Below, piece after piece: positions 10,234 through 20,175 of a stretch of 64,000 nt of DNA (its first letter is position 1; each line of letters begins with the position of its first letter). Under the pieces are notes generated by a model, which was not told the DNA's origin, did not search any database, and saw only the letters and a program-made list of their open reading frames with translations. A program made the translations under genes and the position numbers. This stretch comes from Pythium myriotylum (taxonomy: Eukaryota > Oomycota > Peronosporomycetes > Pythiales > Pythiaceae). The DNA lies in assembly GCA_023091665.1 (NCBI GenBank), contig JALJCQ010000008.1, positions 620,001-684,000 of the forward strand, read 5' to 3'.

Positions 10234-12877
10234 CTGTCGGGATTTCGAGAAATTCCAAGGCCTGTCACGGCAACTTGCTTGTCTAGATGCTCCTACACCT
10301 CTAAACCCATTTCAGTACAATCTTTTTTTCTACAAAATCTTTGGCCTTCTCATCAAAGTTGAGAAGATGGAAGTGAGGTTCTAGTGATCGGCGCTACTCG
10401 AGGAGGTCAGTAAGGAGGTGAGCGTTGAGACGGCGACGAGAGACACTGGGTTACGTTGATGCTGTGAGGGGTACGCTCCTGTCAGGAAATATTACCGCGA
10501 GAGCCACTTAGTTGGTCCTACTGTCGTTGAGAGGTGCAGGTGCGGGTGCAGGTGCGAGGTCAAGTACTGGTTAACTCAGAAATGAGATGGATCCAAGCAG
10601 ACTCGACCAGCGAAATCCATGTTCATTCAGCCAGCAGTGACAACACCAGCAAGCCCACCTGCGACGACTATTCCGACCGCAGGTGGTGGTTTGGTTTGAT
10701 CAGGTGAGTGGGGTATTTGTAGTAGCTACCAAAATTGCGACATGTGCAGATACTACTATCAATGAAATGGATACAATTTGTGTATACAAAGGTTACAATA
10801 TACATACAGTAACCATCTCTTATGTCGCCTCGCCGGTCAGTGGCCAGTCAAGAGTCCCAGGATTGCCTGGCCGCCAAGTCAATCGACGACGTACACTTGG
10901 TCACATATCGTACATGAACACGAGTAGATCTTGTGGATCGTCAGTAGGGACACTACAGTATGCTCGATTTGGAGTTGTCGCGGAAGATAACACAGACGCT
11001 GGCAGACGTAGCCTAGCGATATCCCTCATCCTCTCTGTGTTCAAAACGACGGTGTACATGCGATCATTCAATGGCTGAAGAACTGGCTGTATGGAAGCTC
11101 GCATCGAAAGGCTTTCATAGCTCTTGTAGAATCGATAGGCAGACGGATCACCGCTCCACCGATCGTAGTGGGTGATTCCCAGAATTTTGTGGCTCGTTAC
11201 CTTCATGTTTCATAGAGACGATAAGTTGCGATCTTCTACAGGTACATCTCTGCCTCGCGACTATACTAGCGCCAGTACTACTTCCTGAATCCCCTGTTCA
11301 TGCGTTGCTTTGTCTCTTCCGAATTCATAGACTGATATTCAGTAACATTGTACCCTCCCCCATCACCATCTCGTGCAATCGAACTGCCGGACAGAAATCT
11401 CTTGGATCCCTTCCATCTTCAAGTGGGCAGAACGACCAGCGGAGGACATCAAAGCGGAAGTGACGCTCGGCTTGGAGTGGACCATTCCATTTTAATTCTT
11501 GAGCAGCAGTTTGACAGTCGGTAGGTGCCTGCAACGTCTTGGGAAGGGGGGCTGGCTGCGAGCGCGCGATCGAGAGAGATGCTTGCCAAGTTGCCAGCTC
11601 CTTTATCAACCGTGTAACCTCGCGTAACCAGTGGACGGGTGACGTCTGCGAGCAGTTCTCATCCACTTTCGCAGACGTGGCGCCATCTGGCGCTGTAGCC
11701 ACTCTGGGAACCGGCTGTGCTGGTCCTCTAGCCTGTTTGAGTCTGGATTATTGGCCCAGTACGAACATCACACACGGCCAGAGAGGGGCCACGCTCGGGA
11801 CTGTTGTCCTCTTGTGGCTACAGGGAGACTGTGTTGGCTCTGTTTCTCTTCGTCCGTGTCGCAACCACTTCGCCAGGCGCTTGGCTCAGGCGTCAAGAGG
11901 AGCAAGACGGCGGCGTCTCTCGCGCCCCAGCGGCGATGGACATTGCGAGTCATATTAGTATTATTATCTACCATTACTACGCCCTCACCCGATCATCGCT
12001 CCACGCAAACAGGGGAACGACATGGAGGGTGCGAAAAACGAATCTCGCCCTTCAACTCGGTCCGGTCCACGTTTTTGTCCCGCAGCGACCACCAGCTGGG
12101 CTCTAGCTCTCCCGGACGATGCGATGAAAGGTTACACGACGCTTGGCCAGAGTTACGATCCAACCTTGCAGATCTTCAGTCTGCCACCCAGCCTGTGGCT
12201 TCGAGTGACGCCGTCGAGGCCATCCGATCTGAAAAACATGGCAGGCTGCCAGAGCCACCCGCCATGCTAAAGCCAGCTGCCGACGCCTCCTCTCCCGGAT
12301 CAGCGAGAGCTGCCGACCACTGGTTTCATGCGAGGAGGCTGCGATGACTCGCGACGCATTTTTTGGCACATCCTGGAGCGCTGAAAATTTCCTCTGGTAT
12401 ACATATTTATAGTTCAGAAGACCGGTCTCTCCGGCGGAGAAAGGCCCGTGCGCCAGAAACGGCCTGCCTGGGATTGTATCGCTTTGCTGAAGCCATCAAG
12501 GTTACGCCCGCGAGCGTACCCAAGTTGTGTAAAATACCGCCGACTCAAGCTTTTCTTCGCCGACTCGAGCGAAGAAAACAGAGCGGTTGTGTGCGGGGTA
12601 GGGGATGACGGCCCCGTCTGCTGGGCGTTGAGTTTCAAAACGGTTGTTTTCGATCGGTATACAAATTCCAAGATCCTTGCAGCCCCGTCTGCGCTGGCTC
12701 GTTCTCTCTCTCTCTCGCTGGAGACCATCACTCTGGTTGCCGCGTCCGTAGACATTGGTGGCGCTCTCGCCCCGATCTTGACGGGCCATACAAACTTCAA
12801 GTCTAGCGGCGCGACTCGTTTCCCCTCCGATGGCCTCACCCTTCAAAAGTCCTCGGAACGAGAAGACCCCTCGCGCC
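10234..12877. other. Intergenic region between ABCG copies 2 and 3; no gene recognised
   Basis: About 2.6 kb. The open frames here (for example 131 codons from 10683) have no recognisable motifs and are not conserved in the other ABCG spacer, so I treat them as chance. A small hexamer repeat lies at 10533-10556. A TATTTATA element at 12404-12411 lies about 430 nt upstream of the copy 3 start and may be a promoter element, but this is weak. Confidence 0.55.
10533..10556 (+). repeat. Four-unit hexamer tandem repeat GGTGCR
   Basis: Four consecutive hexamers alternate GGTGCA and GGTGCG without gaps. It is too short to call a functional element and may simply be slippage in non-coding DNA. Confidence 0.8.
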
Positions 12878-15800
12878 ATGACCGACAAGCAAGGCCTGCT
12901 CCGCGCCGAGGAGACGGACGACGTGCCGGCCGTCTACCGCTCGCTCAACTTCAAGAGCATCCAGGACCCGTACTCGCACCACAACGACGACCTCACGTCC
13001 CACTACAGTACGATCCGCGCCGACGATGTCGACACGATGCTCTCGGGCGGCCTCGAGCGCTTCTACAAGAAGTACAACCACCTCTCGCGCAAGATCAACT
13101 ACCAGCTCCCGACGCCCGAGGTGCGCTTTGAGAACTTGTCCTTCGACGTCAAGGTGCCTGTCGCCAAGAAGGCCGCGTCGCAGAACTCGGTCGGTGCTTA
13201 CCTCAAGAAGCTCTTCACGCCCTGGGACCGACCGCCGGTCGTCACCAAGACCGTGCTCCACCCGATGAGCGGCATCATCAAGCCTGGCTCGATGACGCTC
13301 ATCTTGGCCAACCCGGGCGCCGGCAAGTCCACCTTCCTCAAGGCCATGGCCGGCAAGCTCGAGAACACGTCGCGCACCACCATTGGTGGCGAGATCACCT
13401 ACTCGGGTCTCAAGGCCAGCGAGATCGATCTCATCAAGCTTGCCGGTCTCGTCGACCAGCGTGACAACCACATCGCCACGCTCACGGTCCGCGAGACGTT
13501 CAAGTTCGCTGATATGTGCATGAACGGCCTTCCAGAGGACCAACCCGAGGAGATCCGCGACATCGCCGCTCTGCGCACGGAACTGTTCATCCATATTCTG
13601 GGTCTCACGAACTGCTCCGACACGGTCGTTGGTGATGCCCTCCTCCGTGGTCTCTCAGGTGGTGAGCGCAAGCGCGTGACCGTCGGCGAGATGCTTGTGG
13701 GTGGCCAAAGCCTGTTCTTGTGTGACGAAATCTCGACTGGCCTTGACAGTGCCGCGACCTTCGATATCGTCACCTCTTTGCGAACGTGGACCAAGACTCT
13801 TGGTGGCTCGTCTGTCATTGCGCTTCTTCAGCCGACGCCGGAGGTGGTTGAACTCTTCGATGACATTCTTATGATCAACGAAGGCCATCTCATCTACCAC
13901 GGTCCTCGCACGGAGATCTTGAGCTACTTCCAGGAGCGTGGCTTCTCGTGCCCGCCACGTACGGATCCTGCCGACTTCCTCATTGAGGTCACATCTGGTC
14001 GTGGTCGCAAGTACGCGAATGGACTCGTCGATGTGAACAAGCTCGCTGTTACCCCTGAGGATTTCAACAACCTGTTCACCCAGTCGAACATCTACCGCAG
14101 GACCCATGACCAGCTGAGCCGCGGATTCAACGAGGCGAACTTCGAAAAGCCCGAGGATTTCAAGAAGGCCAAGGCCGTTGCGAATCTTGCCCGCTCGAAG
14201 GATCAATCCCCATTTGGTCTCTCGTTCCTCCCGAGCACGATGCTGCTGCTGAACCGTCAGAAGACCATCTGGCTTCGCGATCGCCCACTTTTGTGGGGTA
14301 AGCTGTTTGAGGCTTTGATCGTTGGTTTGGTGCTTGGTGTCATCTTCTTCGACTGTGATCCCAAGTATTATCTGCGTATGATGTTCTTCAGTATTGCGGT
14401 GTTCCAGCGCCAGGCGTGGCAGCAGATTTCGATCTCGTTCCAGCTGCGTCAGGTGTTCTACAAGCAACGTTCACGAAACTTCTTCCGAACTGGTTCGTAT
14501 GCGATTGCGGAAAGTATCGTTCAGGTACCAGTCAATTTGGCGGTAGCGTTCATCCTCGGCACGTTCTTCTACTTTATGAGCGGCTTGACCAGAACGTTTG
14601 ACAAGTACATCGTGTACCTGCTCATCCTGGTGGCTTTCCAGCATGCGATTGGTGCGTATATGACACTGCTCAGTTCGCTGTCTCCCAGTATCACGGTTGG
14701 ACAGGCTCTCGCGGGTATCTCGGTCAGCTTCTTTTTGCTTTTCTCGGGCAACATTATCCTCGCGGACTTGATTCCGGACTACTGGATTTGGATGTACTGG
14801 TTCAACCCACTGTCGTGGGCGCTTCGAAGTGTCATGTTGTCGGAGTTCCACGGCAAGGAAGGAGGTACTGCGACTCTGGCATCGTTCTCGATCACACAAG
14901 GCTTTGGCTACATGTGGCTCGGTATCGCTGTGCTCATCGCTTACTACTTCCTTTTTACGACGTTGAATGCGCTCGCTATGCATTTCATTCGCTACGAACG
15001 TCACCTTGGTGTGACTGGCAAGGCTACCAAGACTGACGCTGACGACGAAGACTCTGTCTACGTTGAAGTTTCCACTCCGAATGTCATTGCCGCTGAGGCT
15101 GCGGGTGCCCGTGTTAAGGGCGGCGGTCTGCCTTTCACGCCTGCGAACTTGTGCATCCGCGATCTGGATTACTACGTCACGCTTCCGTCTGGTGAGGAAC
15201 GCCAACTCTTGCAGGGTGTCACCGCCCACTTCGAACCTGGTCGTCTCACCGCCCTGATGGGCGCCACTGGTGCCGGCAAGACGACTCTTATGGATGTGAT
15301 TGCTGGCCGAAAGACCGGTGGTCGTATTGTCGGTGATATTATCATCAATGGCGAACCGAAGAACCCTGCAAACTTCAGCCGTATCACCGCGTACTGTGAA
15401 CAGATGGATATCCACTCGGAAGCGGCGACGATCTACGAAGCTCTCGTGTTCTCGGCCAACCTTCGCCTCCCGCACACCTTCTCATACGAGGAGCGCATGA
15501 ACTTGGTCTCTGAAACACTCGACCTGCTTGAGTTGACGACGATCTCGAACGAACTCGTGATGAGCTTGTCGGTGGAGCAGAAGAAGCGAGTGACGATTGG
15601 TGTGGAAGTGGTGGCGAACCCGAGTATCTTGTTCCTTGATGAGCCGACCAGTGGTCTCGACGCTCGTGCCGCTCAAATTGTGATGCGTGGTGTGCAGGCA
15701 ATTGCTCGCACTGGGCGAACTGTCCTCTGTACCATCCACCAGCCGAGCATTACGATCTTCGAGCTCTTCGACGCACTTCTTCTTCTGCAGCGCGGTGGCT

Positions 15801-16933
15801 ACACGGCCTACTTCGGTGACCTCGGCAAGGACTCTGTCGTCATGCTTGAGTACTTCGCCTCTATCCCTGGCACGGAGGAGATCCGCCCGCAGTACAACCC
15901 TGCCACGTACATGCTTGATGTCATCGGTGCCGGTATTGGCCGTAACTCGAAGGACTACTCCGTTGAGTACGCCAAGAGTGCTCTGTGCAAGGCCAACAAC
16001 GAGCGAACGCTTGCGTTGTCCCAGCCTTCACCCGAGTTTATTCCGTTCTCGACTCTCAAGTTCGATCCTATCGCCACCGGATTCTGGAACCAATTCAAGG
16101 AACTTACGAAGAAGCAGCGTCTCACGTACTGGCGCAACCCGCAGTACAACGTTATGCGCCTGTTCCTCTTCCCTCTCTTTGCGATCATTTTCGGCACGAC
16201 ATTCTACCAGCTCACGTACAACAACGTCAAGAAGATCAACTCGCACATCGGTCTCATCTACAACTCGATGGATTTCATCGGTGTCATCAACCTCATGACA
16301 GTGCTCGAAGTCACGTGTGCGGAGCGCGCAGTGTTCTACCGCGAACGTATGTCGAACTACTACGGACCGCTGCCGTACAGCTTGTCGCTTTTCACCGCTG
16401 AGTTGCCGTACTTGACCGTCGTTGCTATTCTCTTCGTTACGGTCGAGTACTGGCTGGTCGGATGGAGCCACAACTTCGGCGACTTCATCTTCTTCATGGT
16501 TGTGTTCTACCTGTACACCTCGACTTGTACGTTCGTGGGTCAGTGGATGGCCGTGCTCACGCCGAACGCCAAGGTCGCAAACGTCGCTGTCGGTGCTTTG
16601 TCGTGCCTGTTCAACCTGTTTGGTGGCTACTTGCTTCCGAACCCGAAGATGGAGGGCTTTTACCAGTGGATCCAGTACATCATGCCGTCGTACTACTCGC
16701 TCGCTGCTCTTGTTGGTGGCCAGCTCGCCGAGTGCAAGGATAACAACAACGGCTGCCGTATGGTCGACCTCGGCAACGGCCAGACTACACAGGTCGCTGC
16801 TTGGGTCAAGAAGGAGTACAACTTCCACCCGGACGCCAAGGTCGGCTTCCTCTTCGCGTTGCTCGGGTTCTGGATTGTTATCCAGGTCGCGATCTACCTC
16901 ACGCTCAAGTACGTGAGCCACCTCAAGAGATAA
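12878..16933 (+). CDS. ABCG/PDR-type full-size ABC transporter, copy 3
   Basis: A 1,351-residue PDR pump from ATG 12878 (MTDKQGLL), chosen because it aligns exactly with the copy 2 start. An in-frame ATG at 12830 would add 16 residues (MASPFKSPRN...) and could be the scanned start. Domain order and motifs match its neighbours: NBD1 Walker A NPGAGKST, signature LSGGERKR, Walker B LFLCDEIS; NBD2 GATGAGKTT, LSVEQKKR, LFLDEPTSG. It is the most diverged of the three in the first 3 kb and uses more C-ending codons. It lacks about seven residues in the loop after TMD1 helix 6, where copies 1 and 2 read SDRYTAAQTK. Its 3' end is shared with copy 2. The family role is ATP-driven efflux at the plasma membrane; the substrate is unknown. 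No introns. Confidence 0.95.
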   Translation: MTDKQGLLRAEETDDVPAVYRSLNFKSIQDPYSHHNDDLTSHYSTIRADDVDTMLSGGLERFYKKYNHLSRKINYQLPTPEVRFENLSFDVKVPVAKKAASQNSVGAYLKKLFTPWDRPPVVTKTVLHPMSGIIKPGSMTLILANPGAGKSTFLKAMAGKLENTSRTTIGGEITYSGLKASEIDLIKLAGLVDQRDNHIATLTVRETFKFADMCMNGLPEDQPEEIRDIAALRTELFIHILGLTNCSDTVVGDALLRGLSGGERKRVTVGEMLVGGQSLFLCDEISTGLDSAATFDIVTSLRTWTKTLGGSSVIALLQPTPEVVELFDDILMINEGHLIYHGPRTEILSYFQERGFSCPPRTDPADFLIEVTSGRGRKYANGLVDVNKLAVTPEDFNNLFTQSNIYRRTHDQLSRGFNEANFEKPEDFKKAKAVANLARSKDQSPFGLSFLPSTMLLLNRQKTIWLRDRPLLWGKLFEALIVGLVLGVIFFDCDPKYYLRMMFFSIAVFQRQAWQQISISFQLRQVFYKQRSRNFFRTGSYAIAESIVQVPVNLAVAFILGTFFYFMSGLTRTFDKYIVYLLILVAFQHAIGAYMTLLSSLSPSITVGQALAGISVSFFLLFSGNIILADLIPDYWIWMYWFNPLSWALRSVMLSEFHGKEGGTATLASFSITQGFGYMWLGIAVLIAYYFLFTTLNALAMHFIRYERHLGVTGKATKTDADDEDSVYVEVSTPNVIAAEAAGARVKGGGLPFTPANLCIRDLDYYVTLPSGEERQLLQGVTAHFEPGRLTALMGATGAGKTTLMDVIAGRKTGGRIVGDIIINGEPKNPANFSRITAYCEQMDIHSEAATIYEALVFSANLRLPHTFSYEERMNLVSETLDLLELTTISNELVMSLSVEQKKRVTIGVEVVANPSILFLDEPTSGLDARAAQIVMRGVQAIARTGRTVLCTIHQPSITIFELFDALLLLQRGGYTAYFGDLGKDSVVMLEYFASIPGTEEIRPQYNPATYMLDVIGAGIGRNSKDYSVEYAKSALCKANNERTLALSQPSPEFIPFSTLKFDPIATGFWNQFKELTKKQRLTYWRNPQYNVMRLFLFPLFAIIFGTTFYQLTYNNVKKINSHIGLIYNSMDFIGVINLMTVLEVTCAERAVFYRERMSNYYGPLPYSLSLFTAELPYLTVVAILFVTVEYWLVGWSHNFGDFIFFMVVFYLYTSTCTFVGQWMAVLTPNAKVANVAVGALSCLFNLFGGYLLPNPKMEGFYQWIQYIMPSYYSLAALVGGQLAECKDNNNGCRMVDLGNGQTTQVAAWVKKEYNFHPDAKVGFLFALLGFWIVIQVAIYLTLKYVSHLKR

Positions 16934-17108
16934 ACATCCGCGTCGCGTGCTTGCTTTGTCTCGCCCACCATACTAGTACACTTGCATGTGGAAAACGTTG
17001 CCTGACGCCTCTGTCGCCACCAGATAAAATACATCACCATCCTTTGAGATTCCTCATTCCCTCCTCATTTTTCCTCGCAACCTCTCGAGCCATCCCAGTA
17101 TCAGCCTG

Positions 17109-17175
17109 ATTGGCTAAATCAAGATTCCAATGTGGATCAAACATCCAATAATATGCATTAGAGTGATTTGATTGG
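17109..17175. promoter_or_regulatory. Cluster of four CCAAT pentamers upstream of the eIF2B delta gene
   Basis: CCAAT or its complement occurs at 17109-17113, 17127-17131, 17145-17149 and 17171-17175, all within 121 bases of the eIF2B delta start at 17230. CCAAT is the NF-Y recognition pentamer. The spacing suggests a promoter element, but the start site is unknown. A CTCATTCC...CATTTTT stretch at 17053-17072 resembles an oomycete initiator, and if used would place these boxes downstream of the start site. Confidence 0.4.
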
Positions 17176-17229
17176 TGGAATATCCGCTCGTGTGGATGGT
17201 TCTTGTGGCAGTCCGGCGCCTGCAGCACC

Positions 17230-19081
17230 ATGTCCGAGAAGAGCTCGCCCGTGCTCGCCAGCGCCGACCTCAAGCAGCTCGGTACGTCTCCCCTCCCCGT
17301 CCCTCCCTTCTCTCGTCCCTCAGAGTCTCACATTTCTCATCAGAGCAACTTCTGGACGACCAGACCAAGACCAAGCGCCAGAAGCAAGGCGCCATGAGCG
17401 AGTGAGTGGCCCGTAGTGGTCTCCCAGGGCCGAGTCGATGGTCGCTGACAGCGTCGCGTCTCTGCAGGAGCCAACTGGAAGGATGGTCGCCATCGCCTGC
17501 GACGGGCTCGGCGGCTGCGGCTGCCGGAATTGAGAGCCTGAGCCTCGGACCGTCGGCTGCGGAAGGAGACGCCGTCGACAAGAAGCAGCTGAGCAAGGCC
17601 GAGCGCAAGAAGCTGGGTACGTGAGGGGCTATCGCTGCGTGGAGACGACTTGTCTGATCTCGTGACTCTGTTCGGCAGCGATGGAGGCGTTCGCCAAGGC
17701 CGGCGGCGCGCCCAAGCGCGAGAAGATGACCAAACAGGAACGTCGTGCGCTGCAAGAAGCCCAGCGCGGCTCCAAGGAGAAAGGAGCGCCTGTGCCCACG
17801 ACAATCGCGGCGGCGACGACGGTTCAAGCGACACCGACGCCTGCTGCTGCGACGGCCAAGCCCGTGAAGAAAGGCGAGACGGCACCGAGCGCGAGCGGCG
17901 TGCGGCTCCAGTATGACGACGCCAAACGCATGGCCAAGCGCTCCAAGGGCGTCGTGGTCGTGCGCACGCAGGCGCAGAAGCAGGTCTCGTGGTTCTCGCA
18001 CTTGCCGCAGTACGAGCGCGAGAGCTCGCTGTCGCTCAATGTCGGGTTCTCCAACAAGGAAATCCACCCGGCGGTGCTCTCGCTCGGACTCAAGTTCGCC
18101 GAGGGCAAGATCTCGGGCGGCAACGCGCGAGCTGTCGCGATGCTCACGGCGTTCAAGCAGGTTATCGCCGACTACGTTACGCCACCGAACAAGATGCTGA
18201 GCCGCGATCTGGACAAATCGCTCAAGCCACTGATCCAGTACCTCATCGACTGCCGCCCGCACTGCGTGAGCATGGGTAACTCGATCCGCCGCCTGCGCAA
18301 CATTATCGGCACGATCTCACCCGAGCTCAGCGAAACTGAGGCCAAGCGCGAGATTCTGGAGGAGATCGAAGAGTACATCCAGAGCCGGATCCTGCTCGCC
18401 ATGAAGGCCGTGTCCAAGATCGCGCAGTCCAAGATCTCGGACGGCGACGTCATCCTCACGTACGCGCGCTCCAACGTTGTGGAGATGATTCTTAAGGAGA
18501 CGTTCGAGCAGCGCAAGAACATTTCGTTCCGCGTCGTCGTCGTCGACTCGCGGCCGCACTACGAAGGCAAGAAGATGGTCAAGACACTTGCGGACCTGGG
18601 TATCCAGTGCACGTACATTCAGATCAATGCGTTGTCGTACATTATGCGCGATGTGACCAAGGTGCTGCTCGGCGCCTCGGCTTTCATGAGCAACGGCACA
18701 GCCGTGGGCCGTGTTGGTACGGCGCTGGTGGCCATGGCTGCTCGCGAGGCGAACGTGCCCGTGCTTTTCTGCTGCGAGACGTATAAGTTTTCCGACCGCG
18801 TGCAGCTCGACGCTATCACCCACAACGAGCTGCGCGACCCAGACGAGCTCATCTCGTCGTTCGCGACTGAGAAGTCTCACCGTGCGCATGGCCGCGGACC
18901 TCACGTGCTGTCGGACTGGCGCGACATCGCCAACCTCAAGCTGCTGAATCTCGTGTACGACGTGACGCCGATCGAGTACGTGTCGATGGTCGTGACGGAG
19001 CTGGGAATGATCCCTCCCACGTCGATCCCTGCTATTCTACGTGAGTATTCGAAGGACGGAGTCGCAGACCCACTCAACTAG
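17230..19081 (+). CDS. EIF2B4: Translation initiation factor eIF2B subunit delta
   Basis: Four exons: 17230-17281, 17344-17401, 17468-17616 and 17679-19081. All introns (62, 66 and 62 nt) have GT...AG ends, two with GTACGT and one with GTGAGT donors. The product is 553 residues, near the usual eIF2B delta length. The N-terminal third is low-complexity and lysine-rich (KAERKK, KQERRALQEA), as in other delta subunits. The C-terminal part is the Rossmann-like eIF2B alpha/beta/delta regulatory fold, with hallmarks LSRDLDKSLKPLIQYL, CRPHCVSMGNSIRRL, VVDSRPHYEGKKM, and the GTAVGRVGT region. The protein is part of the cytosolic GDP-GTP exchange factor for eIF2, the target of stress control of translation. 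Splicing is required: the long last exon alone lacks the start. Function is secure by family; exon borders are my reading. Confidence 0.93.
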
Positions 19082-19471
19082 GACAAGTCGCTTGCATGAT
19101 ACAGAAGAATTCTTTGCTCAATTTGGAGTGAGCGAATCTGCTTTTGATGATCGGATGGCTTGGTGTTTCTTTCACTAGTAGTTGAGAACTACAGAGAGAG
19201 GGTGAGCATGGCTAGGTCGGATCGCGAGGATCTGATGTGTATCGAATCCGACGAGTCCTCCTTCGCGCTAGTAGTAGATGCATGGTTCCGAGTCTAGAAG
19301 CTCGCCAGGTCGTACCATCGAGTGGTGAACAAAGTGGTTCCTTAGCGTCTGAAAGACAAATTCTGCGTATCTTCCATCAATCCGAGACAGAGAGACCACG
19401 ACAAATCCAGCAATCAAATGAAGAGGTCGTATATTAGCAGTAGAGAGTAGGCCACGCGTGGCGTCGGTCGC
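19082..19471. other. Convergent 3' intergenic region; nothing recognised
   Basis: About 390 bases between the stop of the eIF2B delta gene and the stop of the minus-strand zinc-ribbon gene. Only short frames without motifs; it should hold the two 3' untranslated regions. Confidence 0.6.
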
Positions 19472-19897
19472 CTAGAGAATGACGCAGCACTCGTCGCCGT
19501 AGATGCTCGCGTTGTTGAACTCGTGGCACTGCCGGCACCTACACACACACCGTCAGCCTCCTCATTCTCTCTCGCAACTCCAGCGCCACACGCACCGCCA
19601 GCTCGTGGCGCCGGCCGGCAGCGGGTACGGCGCGCCGCACTTGCGGCAGAGCGCGTTGCCGAGCGCGTCGCGCTGGATGTTGGCGTTGTTGGGCACGACC
19701 ACGGGCGCCGTGGGCACGGCGTGGACGATCGGGCGGCCGTAGGCGTCGACCTGCTGCGCGGGCGGCGGCGCGCCGTAGTAGGCCGGCGGCGCCGCGACGG
19801 GCACGCCCATGGGCGCGTCGGCGAACGGCGCCTTGTCCACGGGCACGCCCATCTCCACGGCCTTGCCCGGGGGCTTCGGAGGGTCCTGGTGGTCCAT
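19472..19897 (-). CDS. Small proline-rich protein with LSD1-type zinc ribbon and C-terminal CaaX box
   Basis: Two exons on the minus strand, 19897-19596 and 19538-19472, joined across a 57-nt intron (donor GTGCGTGT, acceptor GTGTGTAG). The product is 122 residues. Residues 1-75 are rich in proline, alanine and valine (MGVPVDKAPF, MGVPVAAPPA, YYGAPPPAQQ). The C-terminal part reads CRKCGAP...LPAGATSWRCRQC, a C-x2-C...C-x2-C ribbon closely resembling the LSD1-type zinc finger, whose core is YPxGAxxVRCxxC. The second C-x2-C exists only after splicing. The last four residues are CVIL, a CaaX box with X = Leu, which in known systems directs geranylgeranylation. I infer a zinc-binding membrane-associated adaptor; no function is known. 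Two CCAAT boxes lie 128-164 bases upstream. Confidence 0.82.
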
Positions 19898-20024
19898 ACT
19901 GAGCTCGCGAGTTCCTCGGCGTTGGCGTTCTTGGTTTGTTGGAAAAGTTGGAACGTTGGAACACGGAGAGACAAAGAGCGAGCGAGAAGGAGTCAGAGTG
20001 CAGGTCAGCATTTGAAGCGAGATG

Positions 20025-20061
20025 ATTGGCTGAATTGAGAGGAGCAATGGGTGATGATTGG
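20025..20061 (-). promoter_or_regulatory. Paired CCAAT boxes upstream of the zinc-ribbon gene
   Basis: ATTGG occurs at 20025-20029 and 20057-20061, so CCAAT reads on the minus strand, the coding strand of the gene starting at 19897. The 32-base spacing is about three helical turns. It is a plausible NF-Y-type site by motif only. Confidence 0.35.
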
Positions 20062-20175
20062 ATAATCCCAGACTACCGGTGGGTGGATCGGCCCTAACCC
20101 CGAGATCCATGTCGCAACCCTCTATTAGTCGATAAGTTACCTCTTGAATATGATATGGCTACTCTCCACCCGAGC

